DNA from: Nocardioides panacis
Lineage (GTDB): Bacteria; Actinomycetota; Actinomycetes; Propionibacteriales; Nocardioidaceae
Assembly: GCF_019039255.1 (NCBI RefSeq)
Contig: NZ_CP077062.1
Location: 4,030,001 to 4,094,000, forward strand
Direction: 5' to 3'
Length of the DNA: 64,000 nt
Both the position numbers and the translations under genes were made by a program. Below, piece by piece: positions 56,627-64,000 of the stretch. A model generated the notes under the pieces. That model made no database searches, was not told the origin of the DNA, and saw nothing but the letters and a program-made list of their open reading frames with translations. Numbering within the stretch: position 1 is the first letter of the stretch; every line of letters begins with the position of its first letter.

Positions 56627-57241
56627 TCACCCGTAGGTGTCGCGGGGACCCCGGCCGTCGCGCACCGAGCGCAGACCGCGCTTCCAGCTGGGGCCGTGCG
56701 GGCCGAGCACCTCGATCAGCGTCACGGTGCCGTCCCCGAGCTCCTCGTTGAGGCGGCGCACGACGGTCGGGGCGAGCAGCTTCATCTGGGTGGCCCAGGC
56801 GGTGGAGTCGGTGCGCACCACGAGCTTCCCGCCGCCGGCGTCGGTCCGGTCGAACGACTCGGGCGTGCAGTGCTGGGCCACCTCGCGGCCGACCATCACC
56901 TCCCAGCGGGAGAACACCCCGTGCACCCGCACGTCGGTGCCCCACCCCTGGTCCCGCACCAGCCGGCCCATCGTGGCGTCCAGCAGCTGCGGGTCGCGCT
57001 CGTCGGGGTGCGCCCCCGAGGCCTGGGTGTCGACGCGGCGCCGGGTGGGCCGGAACTTCGAGGCGGCGCCGGACGCCGTACGACGCTTGGCGCCGGGTCG
57101 CGCCAGGGACCGGGCGATGCTGCGCGCGAGGTCGAGGCCGGAGTCGTCGTGCTCGGGCGGCTCGGCCCCGGCCGGCGCCCCGGCGCGGGCGGGGTCGTCG
57201 GGCCGCTCCGGGGTGGCGGGGTCCCGCGGCTCAGGAGACAC
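56627..57241 (-). CDS. dciA: DUF721 protein, DciA-type replicative helicase loader
   Basis: 204 residues from GTG 57241, overlapping the recF 3' end by 11 bases. The N-terminal ~90 residues are Pro/Arg-rich and disordered. The DUF721 domain (about 100–185) has [40 protein letters not shown] and [27 protein letters not shown]. In actinobacteria this recF-linked protein is thought to load DnaB at the origin. Confidence 0.9.
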   Translation of the reverse strand: MSPEPRDPATPERPDDPARAGAPAGAEPPEHDDSGLDLARSIARSLARPGAKRRTASGAASKFRPTRRRVDTQASGAHPDERDPQLLDATMGRLVRDQGWGTDVRVHGVFSRWEVMVGREVAQHCTPESFDRTDAGGGKLVVRTDSTAWATQMKLLAPTVVRRLNEELGDGTVTLIEVLGPHGPSWKRGLRSVRDGRGPRDTYG

Positions 57242-58388
57242 CGGGCAGCACCTTGCCGTCCACCACGTCGATGCGGGTGCCCGCCAGCGCCGCCGGCACG
57301 TCCTGCGGGACCGCGGCAGTGACCAGCACCTGCTCGGCACCGGCCACCAGCTCGGCGAGCTTCTCGCGCCGCTCGGTGTCGAGCTCGGCGAAGACGTCGT
57401 CGAGGATCAGGATCGGGTCGTCGCCCACCGAGCGCAGCAGGTCGTAGGACGCCAGCCGCAGCGCGAGGGCCATCGACCAGGACTCGCCGTGCGAGGCGTA
57501 GCCCTTCACCGGGAGCGGCCCGATCATCAGCGTCAGCTCGTCGCGGTGCGGCCCGACCAGGCTGATCCCGCGGTCCACCTCGTCCGCCCGGCGGCGCTCG
57601 ACCTCGGCCAGCAGCGCGTCGGCGAGCACCGCGCGGTCGTAGGTGTAGCCGCCGGTCTCGGCGAGGGGCAGCTCGAAGGACGGCTTGTAGGTCATCGTCG
57701 CGTCGGTGCGGGTCGCACCCTCCGCGACCGCCTCGTAGCTGCTCGCGACGTACGGTCGCAGGTCGTCGACCAGCGCGAGCCGGGCGGAGAGCAGCTCGGC
57801 GCCGGTCTGCGCGAGGTGCGAGTCCCAGACGCCGAGGGTGGCCAGCGCCGAGTCGGCGCTGCGGCCCTGGCGACGGGCGATGCCGGCGGTCTTGAGCAGC
57901 GAGTTGCGCTGCTTGAGCACCCGGTCGTAGTCGGAGCGGACCCCGGCGAACCGCGGGGCCCGCTGGACGAGCAGGTCGTCCAGGAAGCGCCGGCGCTCCG
58001 ACGGATCGCCCTTCACCAGCGCCAGGTCCTCGGGGGAGAACAGCACCGTGCGCACCAGCCCGAGCAGCTCGCGGGCCCGGGGCACCGGCGACCGGTTGAT
58101 CCGGGCCTTGTTGGTGCGGCCGGGGTTGATCTGCACCTCGAGCACCGCCTCGCGACCGTCGCGCACCACCGCCGCGCGGACGACGGCGTGGTCGGCACCG
58201 AACCGGACCAGCGGGGCGTCGCCGGCCACCCGGTGCGAGGAGAGCCGGGCGATGTAGTCGATCGCCTCGACGAGGTTGGTCTTGCCCTGGCCGTTGCGGC
58301 CGACGAACGCGGTCACCCCGGGGCCGAGCGGTACCTCGGCCTCGGGGTAGGACCGGAAGTCGTGCAGGGTGAGGTGCGAGACGTGCAC
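57231..58388 (-). CDS. recF: DNA repair/replication protein RecF
   Basis: 385 residues. SMC-like ATPase: N-terminal [38 protein letters not shown] (Walker A), signature [17 protein letters not shown], Walker [18 protein letters not shown]. Loads RecA at single-strand gaps with RecO/RecR. Between gnd and dciA. Confidence 0.97.
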   Translation of the reverse strand: MHVSHLTLHDFRSYPEAEVPLGPGVTAFVGRNGQGKTNLVEAIDYIARLSSHRVAGDAPLVRFGADHAVVRAAVVRDGREAVLEVQINPGRTNKARINRSPVPRARELLGLVRTVLFSPEDLALVKGDPSERRRFLDDLLVQRAPRFAGVRSDYDRVLKQRNSLLKTAGIARRQGRSADSALATLGVWDSHLAQTGAELLSARLALVDDLRPYVASSYEAVAEGATRTDATMTYKPSFELPLAETGGYTYDRAVLADALLAEVERRRADEVDRGISLVGPHRDELTLMIGPLPVKGYASHGESWSMALALRLASYDLLRSVGDDPILILDDVFAELDTERREKLAELVAGAEQVLVTAAVPQDVPAALAGTRIDVVDGKVLPGVS

Positions 58389-58401
58389 AGCCGCCGGCCG
58401 G

Positions 58402-59301
58402 TCAGCCCTGGTCGCCGCCGGGGGGCGCGCTGGTGCGCGTGGCGTGCCCGCCGAACTGGTTGCGCATGGCGGCGACGGCCTTCATCGCGGGGCTGTCGTC
58501 CTGGCGGGAGACGAACCGCGCGTAGAGGGCGGCGGTGATCGCCGGCGTGGCGACGGCGTTGTCGATGCCGGCCTCGACGGTCCAGCGGCCCTCGCCCGAG
58601 TCCTCGGCGTAGCCGGCGATCTGCGAGAGCGCGTCGTCGTCGTCGAGCGCGGCGACGAGCAGGTCGAGCAGCCAGGACCGGATGACCGTGCCCTCGCGCC
58701 AGGAGCGGAACACCTCGGTGACGTTCTCGACCTCGTCGACCGCGCGGAGCAGCTCCCAGCCCTCGGCGTAGGACTGCATGATGGCGTACTCGATGCCGTT
58801 GTGGACCATCTTGGAGAAGTGCCCGGCGCCGACCTTGCCGGCGTGCACCCAGCCGAACTCGCCCTCGGGCTTGAGGGCGTCGAAGACCGGCTGGACGACC
58901 TTGATGTTCTTCGGGTCGCCGCCGGCCATCAGCGCGTAGCCGTTCTCCAGGCCCCAGACGCCGCCGGAGACGCCGCAGTCGACGAAGCCGATGCCCTTGT
59001 CCGAGAGCAGCTCGGCGTTCAGCTTGTCGTCGGTCCAGCGCGAGTTGCCGCCGTCGACGATCACGTCGCCGTCGCCGAGCAGCTCCTTGAGGGCCTTGAC
59101 CGTCTCCCGGGTGGGGTCACCCGCGGGCACCATCACCCAGACCACCTTGGGGGAGGGCAGGGCGGCGACGAGCGCCTCGAGGCTCTCGACGTCGCTCACG
59201 TCCGGGTTACGGTCGTAGCCGACCACGGTGTGCCCTGCGCGGCGGATGCGCTCGCGCATGTTCCCGCCCATCTTGCCGAGGCCGATCAGACCGAGCTCCA
59301 T
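58402..59301 (-). CDS. 6-phosphogluconate dehydrogenase, short NAD+-type (YqeC/GntZ-like)
   Basis: 299 residues. Rossmann start [46 protein letters not shown] (short-form signature), and [26 protein letters not shown] with the catalytic Lys/Asn. Short Gnds favour NAD+. Its place between dnaN and recF is conserved in actinobacteria. The window thus has two non-identical 6PGDHs, the other at 2698–4144. Confidence 0.95.
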   Translation of the reverse strand: MELGLIGLGKMGGNMRERIRRAGHTVVGYDRNPDVSDVESLEALVAALPSPKVVWVMVPAGDPTRETVKALKELLGDGDVIVDGGNSRWTDDKLNAELLSDKGIGFVDCGVSGGVWGLENGYALMAGGDPKNIKVVQPVFDALKPEGEFGWVHAGKVGAGHFSKMVHNGIEYAIMQSYAEGWELLRAVDEVENVTEVFRSWREGTVIRSWLLDLLVAALDDDDALSQIAGYAEDSGEGRWTVEAGIDNAVATPAITAALYARFVSRQDDSPAMKAVAAMRNQFGGHATRTSAPPGGDQG

Positions 59302-59380
59302 GCCGCTCCTTCGAGGTGTGTGGTTCCCCGCCGGGCGGGGTGGGTGCGTCCGGGCTCAGGCTACTCGCGCCGGAGTGCGC

Positions 59381-60529
59381 TCAGGAGAGCAGCCGGCGCG
59401 GCATGAGCAGGTAGCGGAAGGCGCCGTCGACGTCGCCGTCCAGGCTGCTGGCACCCGACATCACGGCCGGCTTGGACGCCTGGGTGAACGCGAGCTCGAC
59501 GACCGGGTCCTCGAGCGCGGTCAGGCCGTCGAGGAGGAACTGCGGGTTGAACCCGGTGGTGATGTCCTCGCCGGTGACGACGGCCTCGATCTGCTCGGTC
59601 GCGAGCGCCTCGTCGCCGCTGCCGGCGTCCAGCGTCAGCACGCCCGCGGAGAACGCGAGCTGCACGGCGGTGTTGCGCTCCGCGACCAGCGAGACCCGCT
59701 TGACGGACTCCACCAGGGTGGCCCGGTCGACCCGGGCGACGGTGGCGTGCTGGGCGGGGAACAGCGTGCGGACCTTGGGGAACTCGCCGTCCAGGAGCCG
59801 GGTGGTGGTCCGTCGTACGCCGCCGCCGGCCGCGCCCTCGAAGCCGATGATGCCCTCGCCCGCGCCGGACGAGGCCAGCGCGATGGTCACCTCGGTCCCG
59901 GACGTCAGCGACTTGGCGGTGTCGGCGAGGACCTTGGCAGGGACCAGCGCGGCCGCCGACACGTCGGTGGCGCCGGGGTTCCACTCGAGCTCGCGCAGGG
60001 AGAGCCGGAAGCGGTCGGTGGCCAGCAGCGAGATCGCCGAGCCCTCGATCTCGATCCGGACGCCGGTCAGCACCGGCAGCATGTCGTCGCGGCCGGCCGC
60101 GGTGACGGCCTGGGCGACGGCGTTGGCGAACAGGTCGCTGCGCACCGTGCCGGTGGCCTGCGGCATGTCCGGGAGGGTGGGGTACTCCTCGACCGGCATC
60201 GTCTGGAGGCTGAACCGGGCCGAGCCGCACACCAGCGAGACCTTGGAGCCCTCGACGGTCATCTCGACGGGCTTGTTGGGCAGGCTGCGGCAGATGTCGG
60301 CGAGCAGGCGGCCGGAGACCAGCGCCTTGCCCTCGTCCTGGACGGAGGCCGGCAGCGTCGCGCGGGCGGACGTCTCGTAGTCGAACGTGGACAGCTGCAG
60401 ACCGTCGCCGCCCTCGACCGTCTCGATCAGCAGGCCGGCCAGGACCGGGACGCTGGGTCGCACCGGCAGGCTGCGTGCCGCCCAGGCAACGGCATCGGCG
60501 AGCACGTCGCGTTCGACGGTGAACTTCAC
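59381..60529 (-). CDS. dnaN: DNA polymerase III beta subunit (sliding clamp)
   Basis: 382 residues from GTG 60529 with GGAGGAGACC before it. Three clamp domains; typical phrases are [42 protein letters not shown] and the C-terminal YLLMPRRLL. Encircles DNA as a dimer and tethers polymerase III. The longer frame upstream lies in the origin region. Confidence 0.98.
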   Translation of the reverse strand: MKFTVERDVLADAVAWAARSLPVRPSVPVLAGLLIETVEGGDGLQLSTFDYETSARATLPASVQDEGKALVSGRLLADICRSLPNKPVEMTVEGSKVSLVCGSARFSLQTMPVEEYPTLPDMPQATGTVRSDLFANAVAQAVTAAGRDDMLPVLTGVRIEIEGSAISLLATDRFRLSLRELEWNPGATDVSAAALVPAKVLADTAKSLTSGTEVTIALASSGAGEGIIGFEGAAGGGVRRTTTRLLDGEFPKVRTLFPAQHATVARVDRATLVESVKRVSLVAERNTAVQLAFSAGVLTLDAGSGDEALATEQIEAVVTGEDITTGFNPQFLLDGLTALEDPVVELAFTQASKPAVMSGASSLDGDVDGAFRYLLMPRRLLS

Positions 60530-60659
60530 TGGTCTCCTCCATGGCTGCGAGCGGCGTGTGCAGCAGCGGTCTTCCGGGGTGTGCATCCTGCCACGCGCCG
60601 TGCGGCTCCGGCAGAGGGAGTCACCAAGTTGTGGTTCGCCGCGGCCGAGCCGGTGCGGG

Positions 60660-60962
60660 CCGCGAGGCAGGTTGTCCCCAGGTCGGGGCGGGGAGAGATG
60701 TTTCCGGAGATTCGGATCATGTACAGGTCAGTAGTGTTAACAGGTGCGGTGGACAGTGTGGATAACTCGTGTCGTCGCAGGTCAGACCCGGTTTGGCCGT
60801 CCCGCCGCCCTGTGGACGACGACCCGGTCAAGCTGAGCGGCCTGTGCACGGCCGGCTGGGTCGGTCGGCCGTCGACAGGGTTGTCCACAGTCGGTGCACC
60901 GAGGAACGACACGAAACCACAGCCTCGTCCCCAGGCCGGGCGGCCCGGGAACGGGTTGTGGT
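60660..60962. other. oriC: Candidate origin of replication (oriC), dnaA–dnaN intergenic region
   Basis: The 433-bp gap between dnaN and dnaA (60530–60962) holds no gene. DnaA boxes include TTGTCCCCA (60672), TGTGGATAA (60757, exact TTATCCACA on the other strand), TGTGGACGA (60811) and TTGTCCACA (60881, exact). An AT-richer patch, about 60700–60740 (with GTTAAC), could unwind. In Streptomyces and Mycobacterium oriC lies in this same gap. The dnaN promoter is presumably here too. Confidence 0.8.
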
Positions 60963-62559
60963 TCACGACTGCCGGGCCTGCTGCTTGATCCGGTTGGTCA
61001 GCTCGGTGACCTGGTTGTAGACGCTGCGGCGCTCGGCGAGCAGCTGCCGGATCTTCTTGTCCGCGTGCATCACGGTGGTGTGGTCGCGGCCGCCGAACTG
61101 CTGGCCGATCTTGGGCAGCGAGAGCTCGGTGAGCTCGCGGCACAGGTACATCGAGATCTGCCGGCCGGTGACCAGCACCCGGCTGCGGCTCGGGCCGCAC
61201 AGGTCGTCGATCGACAGCCCGAAGTAGGCGGCCGTCTGGGCGATGATCAGCGCCGCGGTGATCTCCGGCTCGCCGCCCTCGGGGATCAGGTCCTTGAGCA
61301 CGATCTCGGCCAGCGTGAGGTCGACCGGCTGCCGGTTGAGGCTGGCGAAGGCGGTGACCCGGATCAGGGCGCCCTCGAGCTCGCGGATGTTGGTCTGGAT
61401 CTTGCTGGCGATGAACTCCAGCACGTCCGGCGGCGCGGTCATCCGCTCGGTGGCGGCCTTCTTGCGCAGGATCGCGATCCGGGTCTCCAGGTCGGGGGGG
61501 CTGCACGTCGGTGATCAGGCCCCACTCGAACCGGTTGCGGAGCCGGTCCTCGAGCGCCTCGAGCCGCTTGGGAGCCCGGTCGGAGGTGATCACGATCTGC
61601 TTGTTCGCGTTGTGCAGGGTGTTGAACGTGTGGAAGAACTCCTCCTGGGTCTGGATCTTGCCTTCCAGGAACTGGATGTCGTCGATCAGCAGCACGTCCA
61701 CGTCGCGGTAGCGCCGCTTGAACCGGTCCTGCCGGTCGTCGCGGATCGCGTTGATGAACTCGTTGGTGAACTCCTCGGAGCTGACGTAGCGGACCCGCGC
61801 CCCGCTGAACAGGCTGCGGACGTAGTGCCCGATGGCGTGCAGCAGGTGGGTCTTGCCCAGGCCGGAGTCGCCGTAGATCAGCAGCGGGTTGTAGGCCTTG
61901 CCGGGAGCCTCCGCGACGGCCACCGCGGCGGCGTGCGCGAAGCGGTTCGACGAGCCGATGACGAAGGTCTCGAAGATGTACTTCGGGTTGAGCCGGGTCT
62001 CCATCACGCTGCCCGCGCCGGACTGGGGCCGCGAGGAGGCGGGCTGGGCCGGCGTCGGCACGTCCAGCGGATTTGTCGACAAATGGCTAAATGGATTCAG
62101 GGTGGAGTCGTCGTCGTCCTCGGCGCCGTCGGGTCCCGGGGTCGGCGCGTCGACGGCGCCGCCGTACTCCCCGAGGCCGCGGAACTCCGAGCCGCCGTAG
62201 CCGGTGGCGGGACGGTCCGTGCGGTCCAGCCCACCGAGCTCGGGGTCGACGGTGACCGCGATCCGGACCTGGCGGTCGAACGAGGCGCCGAGGGCGTCCT
62301 CGAGGCGGGTGCGCAGCCGGCCCTCGATCTGGTTGCGGGTGAAGTCGTCGGCGACCGCGATGATCGCGGTGCTCTCGTGCAGCGTCACCGGATGGCTGCC
62401 GGCCAGCCAGGCGCGCTGGTTGGGCGGCAGGTCCTCGACCAGGGCGCTCCAGACCCGGTCCAGCTGCGCCGGTCCGCTCCGGTCGGGGTGCTGATCACGG
62501 GCGGCGTCGCCGCCGAAGCCGTCGGGAAAGGTGTCGTTCGGGGTGTCACTCACGGGCAC
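60963..62559 (-). CDS. dnaA: Chromosomal replication initiator DnaA (frameshifted as read)
   Basis: About 531 residues when repaired. Domain I ([19 protein letters not shown]), an acidic/Pro-rich domain II, the AAA+ domain with [18 protein letters not shown] and [12 protein letters not shown], and domain IV with the signature [15 protein letters not shown]. One extra base in the seven-base run 61494–61500 breaks the AAA+ domain; with six bases it reads [21 protein letters not shown] and joins the downstream frame. dnaA is essential, so the lesion is almost certainly a sequencing error. Starts at GTG 62559 (GTG 62553 possible); the RBS is weak. Confidence 0.97.
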
Positions 62560-63157
62560 TCAGGGGGGATGTCCCCCACTCCAATTCAACGTCGTGCGTG
62601 GGTCGGCCTGGCACACGTCCTGGGGCGGTGGACCACCGGGGTGCGCGGGGTCCTCGTGCCGGTGGTGACCGCCGACACCTCGTCCGGCTGGTCGATCCAC
62701 ACGTTTGTCCACAGGTTGTGCATGCTGCCCGGATGGGTGGTCAAGCGGTCCGAGAACGGGCGACGACCCCGCTGCTGTCCCGGAAAAGCCCAGGTCAGAA
62801 GCGTTTCTCAACGGAAAGGGACACAAGCCGAGACTGAGGAGAACAGGGAGAACGTCGACCGCGGGGAAACTCGGGACGTGCGAACGCTAACAAGCGGGTC
62901 ACCTGTGGATCAAGCGGTTGTCCACAGGCTGCCAGTTTGACCGGCCTGAACGCCACCGCGTACCGTTGGGCGGTCGAACCGGTGTCGACCGGTGCCGCAT
63001 GTCCACGGCCTCTTCCGTCGGCTCCGCGACAGCCCTGGTTCCGGCCGGATCGCTGCTGCGGGGCACCAGGATGGCCCCCGCGGACGGGCGGTGCCAGCCG
63101 ACACCCCGGGTTCGGACCATCTGACCTCGTCACACGCACAGTTTCGGAGATCTCCTC
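62560..63157. other. dnaA–rpmH intergenic region with DnaA boxes and divergent promoters
   Basis: About 600 bp without a convincing gene. Exact DnaA boxes TTGTCCACA occur at 62705 and 62918, with TGTGGATCA at 62904. They may belong to a bipartite origin or serve dnaA autoregulation. The region must hold the dnaA promoter leftward and the rpmH promoter rightward. Small overlapping ORFs on both strands at 62900–63300 look like shadows in GC-rich DNA. Confidence 0.7.
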
Positions 63158-63295
63158 GTGAGCAAGCGTACGTACCAGCCGAACAACCGTCGTCGTCACA
63201 AGGTGCACGGCTTCCGCCTGCGGATGCGCACCCGTGCGGGTCGCTCGATCCTGGCCTCGCGCCGCCGCAAGGGTCGCAACAAGCTCGCCGTCTGA
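63158..63295 (+). CDS. rpmH: 50S ribosomal protein L34
   Basis: 45 residues from GTG 63158: [20 protein letters not shown], then [21 protein letters not shown]. Highly basic and typical L34. A GGAG lies about 8 bases upstream. First gene of the rightward rpmH–rnpA–yidD–yidC operon. Confidence 0.98.
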   Translation: MSKRTYQPNNRRRHKVHGFRLRMRTRAGRSILASRRRKGRNKLAV

Positions 63296-63325
63296 CGGCG
63301 TCCACCATGCGTCCCGTGTCCTGCC

Positions 63326-63676
63326 TTGCTTGACCGGCCGCACCGGCTGACCACGTCGGCCGGGTTCACCACGGCGGTCCGCACGGGCCGTCGGGCCGGC
63401 GCCCGCACCCTGGTCCTGCACCGGGGTGCGGATCCGCACGGGCCGAGCGGCCCGCGGGTCGGCTTCGTGGTCAGCAAGGCGGTCGGGAACGCGGTGGTCC
63501 GCAACCGGGTCAAGCGTCGGCTGCGTCACCTCGCCCGGGAGCGACTCGCGTCGCTTCCGGGTTCTGCCGTGCTCGTGGTCCGGGCGCTGCCCGCGTCGGC
63601 CGGGGCGTCGTACGCCGAGCTCGGGCGCGACCTGGACAAGGCGTGGACGCGCCTCGACCGGGTGCCGGCGCCATGA
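63326..63676 (+). CDS. rnpA: Ribonuclease P protein component
   Basis: 116 residues. [20 protein letters not shown] at the N-terminus and the RNR signature [18 protein letters not shown]. Binds RNase P RNA for tRNA 5' maturation. The best start is TTG 63326 ([10 protein letters not shown]); no ATG/GTG in this frame fits, so a rare start or small error near 63316–63328 is possible. Stop overlaps yidD (ATGA). Confidence 0.95.
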   Translation: MLDRPHRLTTSAGFTTAVRTGRRAGARTLVLHRGADPHGPSGPRVGFVVSKAVGNAVVRNRVKRRLRHLARERLASLPGSAVLVVRALPASAGASYAELGRDLDKAWTRLDRVPAP

Positions 63677-63939
63677 AGTACCTGTTGATCGGCCTGCTCA
63701 AGGCCTACCGGTTCGCGATCAGCCCGCTCTACGGGCAGGTCTGCCGCTACCACCCGTCCTGCTCGGCGTACGCCCTCGAGGCGGTGACGGTGCACGGCAG
63801 CCTGCGGGGCAGCTGGCTCGCCGCCCGTAGAGTCGGTCGGTGTCACCCCTGGGCAGCCGGTGGTTACGACCCGGTTCCCCCCCAAGATGTCGCACCCCCA
63901 TCAGACTCAAGGAGCCTGAGTGTTTTCTACCCTCGGTGA
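63673..63939 (+). CDS. yidD: Membrane protein insertion efficiency factor YidD
   Basis: 88 residues from ATG 63673 overlapping the rnpA stop. Typical [34 protein letters not shown] with three Cys-context residues, and [13 protein letters not shown] at the end. Assists YidC insertion at the membrane. The tail after a C7 run (near 63885) is unusual ([12 protein letters not shown]) and overlaps the yidC start; it may be an indel artefact. Confidence 0.93.
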   Translation: MKYLLIGLLKAYRFAISPLYGQVCRYHPSCSAYALEAVTVHGSLRGSWLAARRVGRCHPWAAGGYDPVPPQDVAPPSDSRSLSVFYPR

Positions 63940-64000
63940 CATCGGCGGCTTCATCATGGCGCCGCTGTACTGGATCACGTCGCTCGTCATGTCCGGCTTC
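63920..64000 (+). CDS. yidC: Membrane protein insertase YidC, 5' end only (cut by the window)
   Basis: The first 27 codons from GTG 63920, with AAGGAG 5 bases before it: [19 protein letters not shown], then TSLVMSGF. This matches the start of actinobacterial YidC/Oxa1. The rest lies beyond the window. Position after yidD supports the call. Confidence 0.85.
   Translation, partial: MFSTLGDIGGFIMAPLYWITSLVMSGF

Noticed and set aside
60526-60962. C-terminal continuation of the dnaA reading frame past its break, into the origin gap
   Set aside because: After the homopolymer at 61494–61500 this frame is out of phase; the real C-terminus is in the other frame and ends at 60963.
62899-63333. Several short ORFs (60–130 codons) on both strands between dnaA and rpmH
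   Set aside because: They overlap each other, DnaA boxes and rpmH, and show no family features or ribosome binding sites.

Overview
The window is a high-GC actinobacterial chromosome segment around the replication origin. The order yidC–yidD–rnpA–rpmH / dnaA–dnaN–gnd–recF–dciA (DUF721)–gyrB–gyrA–DUF3566–tRNA-Ile–DLW-39–tRNA-Ala, followed by ppiA–rhomboid–crgA–DUF881–pknB–pknA–pbpA–rodA–pstP–fhaB–fhaA–tRNA-Leu, is the conserved actinobacterial origin neighbourhood. The accessory genes (alkB, DUF222/HNH, a KimA-like permease beside kdpDE, a lipid acyltransferase) and the general look of the proteins suggest the Nocardioidaceae (Nocardioides-like). That assignment is from memory of gene order and protein style, not from a search.

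Layout. 1–2.6 kb: tail of a sulfite-oxidase-like molybdoenzyme, a fasciclin lipoprotein, an acidic small protein, and a TetR/rubredoxin pair. 2.7–5.4 kb: gnd and alkane monooxygenase alkB, with a palindromic operator. 5.4–8.7 kb: DrrAB-type ABC exporter, signal peptidase lepB, LURP-one protein. 8.7–16.1 kb: HrpB helicase and a kdpE–kdpD–APC/KimA-like permease–small membrane protein operon. 16.3–29.8 kb: accessory region (GNATs, a decayed DUF222/HNH gene, methyltransferase, permuted papain-like protein, Hsp20, amylosucrase, two aldo/keto reductases around a TetR gene, MFS transporter, phospholipase D). 29.9–40.6 kb: tRNA-Leu and the Ser/Thr phospho-signalling and cell-wall operon, then DUF881 and an apparently duplicated CrgA. 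40.7–48.4 kb: rhomboid, cyclophilin, an 11-residue-repeat protein, PlsC/patatin, DUF3817/SURF1, and a CHASE3-GGDEF protein. 48.4–64 kb: tRNA-Ala, DLW-39, a second GGDEF protein, tRNA-Ile, and the replication/gyrase block running leftward from dnaA, with rpmH–rnpA–yidD–yidC running rightward.

The genes work as modules. dnaA/dnaN/recF/dciA/gyrBA handle replication initiation and topology. fhaA–pknB couples Ser/Thr phosphorylation to RodA/PbpA wall synthesis. kdpDE is placed with a potassium-symporter-like permease instead of KdpFABC. AlkB with rubredoxin forms the terminal part of an alkane hydroxylase.

A caution applies throughout. At least eight genes, including essential dnaA, gyrB and pknA, are broken by one-base indels that all sit in G/C homopolymers. 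I treat these as probable sequencing errors and annotate the reconstructed genes. No insertion sequence, prophage or CRISPR array was recognised. Most of the window is housekeeping; the better leads are regulatory: a DnaA-box cluster 20 kb from dnaA, paired palindromes near 28 kb, and the kdpDE–permease operon with an 11-bp repeat upstream.
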